Part shown: positions 46,601-56,262 of the stretch, piece after piece
How positions within the stretch are numbered: position 1 is the stretch's first letter
How the letters are laid out: every line of letters starts with the position of its first letter
Source: Moniliella sp. 'wahieum'
Taxonomy: Eukaryota; Basidiomycota; Moniliellomycetes; Moniliellales; Moniliellaceae
Reading direction: 5' to 3'
Length of the DNA stretch: 64,000 nucleotides
Assembly (NCBI GenBank): GCA_003971905.1
Contig: RSEE01000015.1
Span: 248,001-312,000, forward strand
The notes under the pieces: model-generated
What the model was told of the DNA's origin: nothing
Seen by the model: the letters and a program-made list of their open reading frames with translations, nothing else
The model's database searches: none
Made by a program: the position numbers and the translations under genes

Positions 46601-47198
46601 TAAAGCCCAGGCGTGGGCAAGGGTACGTGAGACGGCAGGAGTGCTGGCAAAACGGTGCCAGGTGCGACTGACACGGGCAGCGCGGGCGAGGGTGCGTGGG
46701 TGATCGATAACTCGAAGATTCGGATGCCGACTTCGGGAGGTAAGACAGCAAGCGGATCGCAGCGGACAGCGTGGATACGGGCGCGAGCGGCATCAGCAAC
46801 ACCAGGAAGCTGAATAATATCCCCAGGAGGGAGCTGGGCACGGGAGGGTGCGCAGTCGCGTGCATTAGCGTCGGAAGATGGCGAAGGGCGAGAGCGGCGA
46901 GTGACTCAGCTGGTCGGAGGGGAGAGAGGCGACGATGAGGGGCATGTAGGTGGTGAGGGTACATCGTGTTCGGGAAGGGGGGAGAGGGAGGCGGGCTGAA
47001 GATGTGTTGGATGCGCCCGAGACTGCGGTGGGCTCTGCGGAGGCAGGGCCCGGGGGGCGAGGCAGCTGGGACAGGTGGCACGGGCGGTGGCAGGCGGGAG
47101 AAGGGCAGAGGACGGGCGCAGCGTGGATGCGCATGGGGAGCATGCTCGTCGGCGTCCTTGGCGCGCGGCTCATTGACAGGCGTGCCGAGGCGGCTCAT
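43637..47198 (-). CDS. F-box/WD40-repeat protein, Cdc4-like
   Basis: Probable substrate receptor of an SCF ubiquitin ligase. Seen: a Pro-rich start MSRLGTPVNEPRAKDADE, an F-box-like core DPLAVLPPEVGIRIFELSI near 46700-46760, then a candidate SUMO-interacting stretch MDVIVIDDLGS (46421-46453) followed by basic RRRR/RPRKRPR. WD40 blades come next: SAIHIIDTRTGLLQ with GVWCLALV, then, after a long linker, LLVSGGCDRTVIVWDLTRD, MAVSGSRDREARLWDLRSG, FATGSYDSNVRIWNAETGA, IVTGSLDTSVRVWDAVNG and VVTGASDGRVLVYDLDKF. The last blade is KLWDLADGICVRYIG, ending in a strand SRLDVVSFRP as in Cdc4/Fbw7. Numerous frame changes make the N-terminal half uncertain, and it could be a separate gene. The whole-gene model rests on one strand, continuous spacing and the F-box plus propeller logic. 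Confidence 0.68.
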
Positions 47199-47318
47199 CT
47201 CGACGGGCACGCGGGGGCCAGCCGAGGAGGAGGCGTGGTGGTGTAGGGGGAGGTGCGGCTAAGCGAACGAGTGGCTCCCCACATCACTATCTGCGCCGGC
47301 CCACCGCATCACCCGTCG
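47199..47318. promoter_or_regulatory. short divergent intergenic region
   Basis: 120 bp between the F-box/WD40 start (minus) and a possible plus-strand gene. G-rich, with no recognisable element. Confidence 0.3.
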
Positions 47319-47865
47319 ATGACGTCACCGGCCGACTCTGCGCGGCGCACGGGTGGGGCCTTAGCGCCCTTGGCTAACACCCAACCTTCAGCCGATTCGC
47401 ACTCGGCTGCTCAGCAGACCCCTTCGCCATCTCTACTGCGGTGTCCCCGAGCTGTCCATCGTCTGGAGGGTTTGGGTAAGCAGCGTGCCCACCCTTCTCT
47501 TTCGCTGCCCGCCCGTTCTACAACGCCGCGCGGACGCCCCGGACGGGCAGACTTCCCCGGAACCCCCCCCCTGCCGTTGTGGAATGCATGTCGGTGAGCT
47601 GTTAACTGTACGCGTTAACCCCCAGGCTGTCTCCTCCAATCTGTTGTTGAGCACTTCGAGCACGTCGCCACATAACCAGCATAACCCTTCCTCGATCCTC
47701 TTAGACGCCGTGAACTTTTGGCCCCCCGGGCTGTCACCCCGAACCAGATACCCCGAACCGGACACCCGTACTGGAAACACCCCAGCTCCCGACACACGTC
47801 CCTCGCCTTACCACACCCCACACCCCACAGCCATCAACATCTCCCTACTTCTGTCCGGTCTCTAG
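47319..47865 (+). CDS. small hypothetical protein
   Basis: Unrecognised. The first frame begins MTSPADSARRTGGALAPLAN; a second frame from about 47485 continues with ELLTVRVNPQAVSSNLLLS and SSILLDAVNFWPPG before a stop at 47863-47865. The ELLTVRV and SSILLDAVNFW segments look protein-like; the rest is Ser/Pro/Thr-rich. At least one one-base shift is needed to join the halves. It is divergent from the F-box gene and convergent with FPR2. Confidence 0.35.
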
Positions 47866-47985
47866 GGAAGTTGAATGCAGAAAGCTGCGCAGCTACCACA
47901 ACTGGTCCATCGTAAGACTATTACAGATTGAGGCACCGCAACGGCTGCGACCCCTTCGATTCAAACACGAGTCCTGCTTTTCAGA

Positions 47986-48599
47986 TTACAGGTCCGACTT
48001 GGCGTGCGCAAACTTGAGGGCATCTGCACGCGCACCCTTAATGTCCACAGCTCCACTAGTCCAGCCAAGAAAACAAAATAAGCGTCAGCGGCGCCAAGGC
48101 TTTCGTACCTCGCAGTACCATGCCGGCAAGCAGGGTGTAGTCCAACGAACGTACCATCAAACACCAGGGTGGCCCCAGGAGGGATTTTGGCCCCCGCGCC
48201 CATTTTGCCATAGCCCAAAGCGGGCGGGATGGTGAGCTTGCGCTTTTCGCCAATGCACATGTCTGTCAGGCCTTGATCCCATCCTTTGATCTGCCAAAAA
48301 GGGTTAGCAAAGACAAAGCCCGGCCCGGGTAGGTACCGCAAATTGGAAATAGCACACACCACTTGGCCTTGGCCCAGCACAAATTCAAAGGGCCACGTCC
48401 GACAGAAGAATCAAACTGCTCGCCTTCCCACAAACGGCCCGTGTACTCCATCTCGACCCGGTCGCCGTGACAGTCTTGACGAGGCACTCCTCCGCTGGCA
48501 CGCGCTTTTTTGATGCCGATTCGGAGCGATGAGGCGGCCTGCTGCCATAGCCAGCCCAGCAGCAACGAGGAGGACAGAGGAAAGAGAAAGCAGCTTCAT
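47986..48599 (-). CDS. FPR2: ER FKBP-type prolyl isomerase
   Basis: Peptidyl-prolyl cis-trans isomerase of the FKBP2/FKBP13 class in the ER lumen. Seen: a signal peptide [53 protein letters not shown] and [10 protein letters not shown], then a 69-nt intron at 48291-48359 (GTGTGT..GGCAG). [20 protein letters not shown] and [20 protein letters not shown] follow, then a second, 99-nt intron at 48056-48154 (GTACGT..ACTAG) and VEL plus [19 protein letters not shown]. The aromatic drug/substrate-pocket residues (Y, FD, W, Y) are in place. The C-terminus lacks a clear HDEL signal; retention may be indirect. One-base shifts occur near 48540, 48480, 48380 and 48045. Length about 145 residues, normal. 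Confidence 0.92.
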
Positions 48600-48799
48600 G
48601 GTGGCAGAGGGTGTGGCGAAGGCGGATTACGCGGTTACGATGATGGTATGCAGACAGTAAGGCCCTCTCGTGTCCTTTTCTTCTCCATGACAGCAACTTG
48701 ACATGAGTGCCACGTGGAAGAAGCAATGTGCTTGTACAGCCCGCGTTTCCCGAGATTCCACGTTTCATCACTATGTAACACGAGCGGCAAATAAAAAAA

Positions 48800-48870
48800 T
48801 GCCTCCTAGCCGAATCGAACGACTAATCTTCGCATACGAGTGCGACGCCTTACCATTGAGCCAAAGAGGC
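48800..48870 (-). tRNA. tRNA-Thr(CGU), anticodon loop one base short
   Basis: Minus-strand cloverleaf: acceptor GCCTCTT/AGGAGGC, discriminator A, D arm GCT/GGC around CAATGGTAA, T arm AGTCG-TTCGATT-CGGCT. The anticodon stem TCGCA/TGCGA pairs perfectly, but only six bases, CTCGTA, lie between the strands. The normal loop of fungal tRNA-Thr would be CT-CGT-AA, so one A of an AA pair is missing. This matches the one-base losses seen in coding genes. No intron. Confidence 0.88.
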
Positions 48871-50180
48871 GTTAGTCTCCAAGTTCTCAAGCAGAACTAA
48901 TGTGTCTTGCCATATATCACTGAGCGGGCCAATGACAATATTCGCCGAGCAGCGGATCCAGCAACTACATTGTATATATATGTTGGTGGGTCGGGCCAGC
49001 AACACTTTCGCCTTGCCATTACCTGCACCGGTGCCCACCAACCAAGCGCAAGGAGTGGTGCCGACGTATCACAGCGCAAAGGACCAGCCACCACCAACCA
49101 CGATGGGTACAAAGTGCTGGCTGACATGGTGTATTCTATGCTATATGATCTTGTTGACTGGTGTCCCTGCCGATAATGCGACCGACCTCGAACCCAAAAA
49201 CTAAGAAGATGTAACGCAAGACTCCTATCAATGACCATTTCCACAAGGGCTGTGACGAGACGTCCAAGGGTTTCGCCGAGGCATACCGCGTCCCTCGTAA
49301 CAATATCATCCGGGCTGATTACGACAAGGATACCCGGCAAGAAGACTCAAGTCTACCGATGAGGTCGGACCAACTGAGGCTAAACCGAGATCTGGCAAGT
49401 GTCCTTCTCTCTCGTTTCCTTCGATACCGCTGCGGGGAACCTGACTCTGTTTTTCTCCTATTTGGTGGAGATAGTAAATTCAACGAGCCAAAGATTAGGC
49501 GGCATAGTGCGCAAGGAGAAAATGAAGGACGCTGTAGGCGAGCCTAAGGGCGATAATACTATAAGCTTACTTCATCTGTGCAAGATGGAGAAGGTAGCAA
49601 CCAGGCAGATCAGACCACGATTGAGATGGGAAGGAACAACGAAAGACGCTCACCTCTGTGAACAAAAACCGGGAAAAATTGACCGCGCTGCGAAAGGAGC
49701 GAGCAAGAAGCTGAATAAGAACAAATAATTGTGGCCCTAACCGAAAAACGAAAGAGCAGCATCTGTGCTTTGTCGGAGCTGAGCTTTCCTGCGAAAGTGG
49801 GGATTCCTAGACCCAAAAGTTCGAGAAGAAAAGGCGGGGGAGAAGCTGGGGATCTATCTCTCAAGCTCGAGTCGTTTGCGGTCGAATTGCTACATGCGAT
49901 TGGAGGAATTTACCCACAAGAGCAACGGGTGGATTAGGACTCATAAGAACAGCTTTTTACACAAGCGAGATGGGTACATGAAATGTATTCTTACCCCTGC
50001 CCCTGCAAATGGTCTGGATTCGGGACGCCACTTTCTTCCCTTTAAATTGACCTGACTGTTTCTGGCTTGCAAGTTCGTATGTTGGGACGGCATCACATTT
50101 TGAGCATGTGGGCCTGACGGCCACATTTCTGCCCATTATTAAGATTGATGGAAATGAGCGCAAGAAAGGAACACTTGGTT
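48871..50180. other. lower-GC region beside tRNA-Thr
   Basis: 1.3 kb with visibly lower GC and more A than the flanks. A lysine-rich 109-codon ORF at 49399-49728 is listed separately. No transposase, terminal repeats or target-site duplication can be seen. Confidence 0.35.
49399..49728 (+). CDS. possible ORF, unknown
   Basis: Weakly supported. MSFSLVSFDTAAGNLTLFFS is followed by a basic part with KKLNKNK at the end. Codon use is more A-rich than the neighbours. It could be the tail of an unrecognised spliced gene whose upstream part (FHKGCDETSKGFAEAYRVP, about 49240-49300) lies in another frame, or mere chance. Confidence 0.2.
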   Translation: MSFSLVSFDTAAGNLTLFFSYLVEIVNSTSQRLGGIVRKEKMKDAVGEPKGDNTISLLHLCKMEKVATRQIRPRLRWEGTTKDAHLCEQKPGKIDRAAKGASKKLNKNK

Positions 50181-50698
50181 TTACCCGAGCTTGCCCTGGC
50201 TGGCAAGTTCGACAAGTGGCAGAGTGGTCTGCCACCAACCGGTAATCAAGAGCCCCAAAAGGCCATGCACAATGCAGGACAATCGCTCTGGGGAAAAGCT
50301 GAAGCTCTCGGCAGTTCACCAAACGAGACGGGATGAAAAACGCGGGGCAGTGTAAAGAACAGCAGACATGCCGGTGTGGTAGAGCAGGAGAGCGATGGCC
50401 AGAGCGCGTTTCCGGAAGGTAGTCGGGCACAGTGGAGCACAGAGCCGAAGCGAGGCAGAGAGCAATGATGGCCAGCGACCAAAGCTGTATTGGGCATGTC
50501 AGTGGGGATGGTCCGGGGGAGGGGAAGGGGGGGGGGGTACAAACCTTGATAAAAACGATGGCGGTTGGTGACTTCGATCAAAGGCAGGAGGTGGGTGGCA
50601 AAGAGGCCGATAAGAGCGAGGGGCGCATCAAGGGCAACACCAACCAGGAAGACGGCGTTGAAGGGGGAGATGAGGGGGACGGAGCGCTGCTCGGACAT
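50181..50698 (-). CDS. small four-helix membrane protein, unknown
   Basis: No family recognised. About 150 residues starting MSEQRSVPLISPFN. Seen: membrane segment 1 VFLVGVALDAPLALIGLFAT; a basic turn NRHRFYQ; an intron with a GTTTGT donor near 50544, a long pyrimidine tract that includes an 11-base homopolymer, and an AATACAG acceptor near 50487; segment 2 SLAIIALCLASALC; segment 3 ALAIALLLYHTGMSAVLY; then PERLSCIVHGLLGLLITGWW as segment 4; and LVELASQGKLG at the end (stop 50181-50183). The frame shifts near 50420 and 50350. The small size and helix hairpins suggest an ER or mitochondrial membrane protein, which is inference. FIP1 is divergent, 268 bp away. Confidence 0.6.
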
Positions 50699-50966
50699 GG
50701 TGGTGGTGAGGGGGATGGTGGTGGGTGGCCGAGGTCCGAGGCCAGAGGTCAGATCTTCAGAAGAAAGACTGGCCACGTGGTTTTTTGAAGCAAGCACAGA
50801 TAACGCGCAACGCATGCACCACCCCTTGCACAAAATTTGAAATTGTAACCCGAGGCGGAACCCCCAGGACCATTCCGCCTGGCTGTACCCCATCGATGCC
50901 AAACCCGGCCAGGTCACCGCAAAGCCAGAAGACACCACCAACGCTCACAGCAACGACCCATCAACC

Positions 50967-52617
50967 ATGGACGATGACGACGCATTTCTCTACGGCGATG
51001 ACGCTGCGCCGATGCCAACGGATCTACCCCTGGCGTAGCGGCAGCGGGAGCGCCCAACCTGCAACGGCCACGGACCCAACGTCCGGAACAGCACCTTCTC
51101 CCGCTGGGGATGGCGGCAGTAGCGCGATGAGGAGAGCAGCGATGAGTCGAGCGATGAGGATCTTGAGATTGTGATGGACGCGCCTGATGTGGCCGCTTCC
51201 GAGAAGCCCTCCGGACACTCGTTCCTTCCAACAATGAGCCAATTCAGCCCATTTGCTCCGAGCTCACATCCTGGTGCGGCGTCTCCCGCTGGCGCCGCCA
51301 CACACGCGACCAAACAGCCCAGTAAGTCATGCGTTTCCTCTTGCCGCGCATCGCTCGTTTTCCTTTTTTTGCTCTGCCCTCTGTGCATGAGGAGGTGAGG
51401 TGACCTCTCCTGCTGCTGGCCTGTATGGCCATGGCTGCTGACCAATGCATTCTGCCTTGCTCGCTTGGCTCCATGCCTTTCTCACAGCTGAATCGGCCAG
51501 TCTACGTCGGATTACACGCCTCTCCCCCGCTCGTCGGCGGGGGTGTACATCCCCCAAGCTGCACCGGACGATGGGCTGGTGCACACCTGCCCGAAGGAGC
51601 CGAGGGTCCACCGCTCATGCACCAGCGACAGCCCGACGCTGCGCATGTCCCACCATGGCGGATCTGCAAGTGTCCGACATGGATTTGCCCGGTGGTGGTC
51701 CTGGGCCAAGGGGGGCAAGTTTGGCCGGACCAAACTTGTACCACTTGGATCCCGCCTCAATGGCGTCTAAACCCTGGCGTCGCCCGGGGCTGACTTGACC
51801 GATTGGTTCAACTATGGGTTTGACGAGGACAGCTGGGCTCGCTGGGCTACTCATCAACGCCAAGTCATGGCCGAGAAGGAGGACATGGAGAGCCAAGCGG
51901 CCAACGAGGGACTGTATGCCAACTTTGATCCGGCCATGGGCATGCTGCCAGGCATGAACCCAGACCAAATCATTGCCACCATGCCGGCCCCTTGCAGCGC
52001 AGATCAATCAACAATTGGCTGCCATGCAACAACAGATGCTCCATGCCCAGATGGGCATGGGGGCAGCCTATCGAATGCGGCAGCGCCAGGGGTTCCTCCA
52101 CCTCGTCCACCGGCACCTTACCTCTCGGGCCCGGCCGGCATCCCAACAGTCCTCATGGTACGCCCGGGCCTGATGCGGGCGCGATGCCTGCCATTCACAT
52201 TGGTCGCGGCCCTCCCGGATCGGCTCCGCCTGTTGTTCGTCCTACGATGAGGAAGGTGAGGGAATGGAGCCCCCGCCGGCAAGGAAGATGGCAAGGAAGG
52301 CAATCAACCTCGGCCGCGAGACCCACGCGCGCGTTCGACCGCCGCGGGCGGTGGAGCGCACCCTTCCCATCGTCCGTCTCGTACCTCCGTCGCAAAAACC
52401 GTCACGAGCTGGACCACTTTGATGGCGAGTCGGGCTCAGGATGGATTACTCTTACTCGCATGACGACCAGTCTGCCGCGGCGTCTCATCAGGACCGATCC
52501 TTGGGCCGTGACCGACGCCGATCCGCAAGCCCCGACCAGCCCTCTGTTACGATTCAGCGCGATTACGATCGTCATGATCGCCAGGAGCGCGATCGCCCCC
52601 GACCGCGGCGGCAGTAA
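50967..52617 (+). CDS. FIP1: FIP1, polyadenylation factor subunit
   Basis: Component of the cleavage and polyadenylation factor that tethers poly(A) polymerase to the 3'-end complex in the nucleus. Seen: an acidic N-terminus MDDDDAFLYGDDAAPMPTDL, further acidic residues EESSDESSDEDLEIVMDAPD, a likely intron at 51322-51487 (GTAAGT..CACAG), and the defining Fip1 motif [20 protein letters not shown] with DSWARWATHQRQVMAEKEDM at about 51760-51880. A Gln/Met-rich part (AAQINQQLAAMQQQMLHAQM) follows, then an Arg/Asp/Ser-rich tail ending QERDRPRPRRQ with the stop at 52615-52617. This order is the family architecture. Frame changes occur near 51035, 51110, 51540, 51790, 51990 and 52200. Confidence 0.92.
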
Positions 52618-52799
52618 CTAGTAACGCTTCTCCCTCAAGTCTCCTTCGCGGATCTAGGTAGTGAGCGCCACAAATCATGTATGGTTCTGGTTCCGAGTTC
52701 TGCTTCCGACCCGTCTTCTAGCACTATATCAGGATCTTGCCCCCCTACAGAGTATGCAGCAGGACGGGAATCATTGCAGGAAAAGGAGACTGACATGGG

Positions 52800-55611
52800 T
52801 CAGATCTCAGAGTTGAAAGAGGCAAGTGAGAGCGACGAGTAAAGGGGTAAGGTCAAGTTGTCGTTTGCTCCGACACTCCTTCGAGCAAGCCCAAAGCAGA
52901 AGCTGTCGCCACCCAAGAGAGCCAGGACCAATGGGTCGAGGGAGCAAGGGAGTGGATCAGGCCGCCAGAAAGTGCAAGGGTCAATAAAGGCTATCGTCCC
53001 TTCGACAGTTTTGCGCGACTGCGGCCAACGGGTCCGGCCCCACCGCTTCCCCACCCCGCTAGCCGCAGCATCAGCCACGCCAAGGGCAAGCGCGGCAGAC
53101 GAGCGAGCCAAGGCGGAGGGCCGTGCTTCGAGCCAAAGCGGCGGGCGCATCCGAACAAGAGATAAAAGGGCGAAAGCAGGACGGGCCCTGTATCCTTATT
53201 ATCGGTGAACCGGGTGAGAAAGACGTGGAGCGGCGCACCCAAGGATAAAGAGCAAAGAAGCGCGTATACTGCACAAGATAAAAAGCGAAAAAGCCAGTCC
53301 GAGTGCCAGGTGGACAAAGACAGGCTGCAAAGTGTCAGAACGGAGACGACGCAACCAAGCTGAATGAATGATGGAATACGTACATCGACAACAAAGCCGG
53401 GCACAAGAGAAGGATGGCGAGAAAGTGGAAGAACTTGCGCTTCGCATTGAGGGAAAGCACAGGCGGGTATCGTTTGGTCGTTAGAGAACCAGAAGGAAGT
53501 GTGGAACTGGGCGGGGGGACGGAAGGGGTACGCCCCGCAGGCGCCAGCCTCGTCCGGAAGGAGGGCTAGGCAAGGCAGAGATGCCTAGGAGCACCAGACA
53601 TATCAGCAGGTGTGTGAGGGGAGACAACATCAACGATCAAGTCATCATTAGGTGTGATGGCCGGATCTGGAAACGTCTGGTTGACTCACATGATCGGATG
53701 CAATTGGTGCACCGCTGGGCGTGGTGTTTCCGGCGCTGACGAGTCGGGTTCTGTATCAGAACTGTTACCATGAGATAATGGTACAGGCCCTGATCCTGCC
53801 GACAAATTTGCGTCGACCCCTTTGGCCAATTAACGCCCCCGCTCCTTCCGCTAGCGGAGCCAGCCAGTCGAGGCCGCGTGTTGAACGAGCGACGCGGTTT
53901 GGGCTTAGGCGCAAGACGTGACATTGCACGCTTTTGCAGTGCTCGCAATGGGCCAAAACACCTAGCGGCCGAAAAGGATGGGGGGTGTCAGGAAAGAAGA
54001 GAGGAGGATGCACTGGATGAAAGAATTGCCTTCAGAAGAGAATCCTCCATTCCCACCACACAAAAGGCGATTGCTGCGGACAGACACACTGCCCACCAAG
54101 CGTCAAACGGATATGGGGGTTGAGGACCAATCGCCTCAAGGGATCGAGTTGGGGGTGTTGAAAGCGTTTCCAGGTTGAGCCCAAAACGGATAGCCCAAAC
54201 CCAAGGATTGGCATGCAAAAACCATTGGACCCAGGCCCAAGAATACCACGATAAAGATGAATGAGAGTGTGCAAAGCGAGATGGAAAGCAGCTGCGTTGT
54301 GGGACGCAGTCTGGCCACCTCAGTCGGTGAATTGACGTCGGGCCAGGGAGCGAGAGAGCCAAGGAGAGGTGAGGTAAGAAGAAGCGAGGGAGAATGTACC
54401 GACAATAGCGCAAGTTGGTAGATGAGCAGGCATTGGGAGGACGCATGGTAGAGGGATGGGGTTGTGGATCAGTTTGGCAACCATCAGGTTGAATGCCTCG
54501 ACCACGAGCATAGTTCCACCAGTGACGGAGATGATGAGCTCGGCGTATGTAAAGTTGCGTCTGCCAAGGAGAAAGCGTCACAAGCAGCGACACTTGGTAC
54601 ACGACCGTTGTGTCACGAACACCTCCCACACAGCCAAGACACTGTGGATGCGCTTGCCGTGCCCGGCAACAGAAACCCCAGGTGCTTAGCAAGCCCGCGG
54701 GAGCAGCAAGAGACGAGCATCAGAGTGACTGCGAGGTAAAAGAGGGCCACATTGCGGGCACGTACGAGGCCATTGCGGGAAAAGACCCAGGAGTGGGGGA
54801 CGATGCGTACAGCAAAGAGATGTGTGACGTTGATGATGAAGATGAGCTGTTGACCGCCGACATGGCCAGCGGGCCGAACTGAGAGGACCGAGTCCGGGGG
54901 AAAAAGCTGTGGTGGCTCAGACGGAAGTGGAGCCTGACCCAGAGGCCAGGGAGGGAGTTGCCAATGCCCCACCGCAGAGGGGCCTCTCCCCTGGCCTCTG
55001 CTTGCTCGGCCCGATAGGCATCGAGCAGACAAGCTGCTGAGACGAGCGGACAAAAGAGCAAGCCAGGCGTCAGGCCCTGGTCCTGGACGAGGCGCAGATA
55101 ACGCTCCGAGCGCACGCCCCACAAGAGGCAAGCATCTGCCTGTTTTGGCGCAGACGCGGGCGGGGACGAGGCCGAAGCGGAGGCGGCGGCAGGCTGATCT
55201 GGATGTGAGCCAGAGGTGAGACGGGAGGGAGTGATGGGCGCGAGCGGAAGGGCAGGTGCTGGTCTGGCTCCTCGTGGGGTAGGGCAAATGGCGACTGATC
55301 CAGACTAGAATGGGGGGTGCGGCGACGGCGACGAGGGTCTGCTTAAACGAGAGCGGAGGCGGGGCGCTGCAGTGCGGGAACGGCAGTGGCGCAGAGGGCG
55401 AGGGCAAGAGCGAAGGCGGCAGCAACAAGGAGTGCGATCTCAACAGTGCGGTTGGGGTTGGGCGAACGAGAAGACGGTTGAATGCAGACAGCAAAGGTCG
55501 GCGCATCGCGGCTGTCCAAGCTCCGACGAGCAGCACGGCAAACAAGGCGGACGAGCGACAAGAGAGGGCAGGGAAAGAGAAGAGAGATGGTGGGGACGAG
55601 GGGGTGTGCAT
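52800..55611 (-). CDS. SEC59: dolichol kinase
   Basis: ER multi-pass CTP-dependent kinase that makes dolichyl phosphate, the lipid carrier for N-glycans, O-mannose and GPI anchors. The C-terminal half carries the diagnostic CTP-binding region: ALGVADAAASGVGKRWGRTR, W..SRKTVEGTIAF, and then NDNLTLPLYSSLSLASFNSE at the end (stop 52800-52802). Upstream are at least ten hydrophobic stretches in changing frames, for example CTLSFIFIVVFLGLGPMVF near 54230-54290, VEIALLVAAAFALALALC near 55400-55450 and SALFAVLLVGAWTAAM near 55510-55560. The start is uncertain; 55611 (MHTPSSPPSLF) or 55506 (MRRPLLSAFNRLL) are both possible. Spacing over 2.8 kb implies about 800 residues with introns, long for Sec59. 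The two ends are secure only as one gene if the hydrophobic middle belongs to it. Confidence 0.75.
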
Positions 55612-56262
55612 GTACGCTGGGACTGGGCCGCCAGGAGGCCCTCTGACGCGGGCGGTGCCAGGGGAGTAGTAGGTAAGCGGCGCTAGACCCGGCCGCCGCG
55701 ACACAGCACACAAACGAAAGCGTGGGTAGTTGTCTGCTGCTGCTAACGCCAACTAGGCATTCGTCACACAGCCTCCGCTTCTGGGCCAGCGCGAGCCCAG
55801 CGCACAGCACAAGTGCCGCCACGTGCCATGGCCCCGTGCCCCACCGCAGCTCGCCGCACGAGGGGAAGGCAGCGCAAGTAACCCTACTGGCTGCTACTGT
55901 GCCCCCCTGGCTGCGCACAGGCGCTGATTGATAGTCGGTGAGCAATATTCAATCGTGGCCTGCCGAGGGTGCAAGCGAACTAACTCTATGGTCTGCAGGC
56001 TGCCCCTGGCTACCATGGCCACGAGCTTGATTCAGCCTCGCCAGAGGCCCACCCACAAGTACAGAGAGTGTCGACGTGAGATGATCGTCGTGGATGGTCG
56101 AGTACGCGGTGGGACTGCGATTAGGTCGGCCAACGGACGGTGGCATGACAGGACATATAGACAAACAGCAGGCCCGAGAAGGAGAAGCGGGAGTGGTGGT
56201 GCAGCGGTGCAGGGTGCAGCGCTGGGGCGGTGGGGCGGTGGAATGCAGTGGCGCGCAGGCTG
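55612..56262. other. intergenic between SEC59 and CCR4
   Basis: GC-rich, no supported gene or repeat array. Confidence 0.4.
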
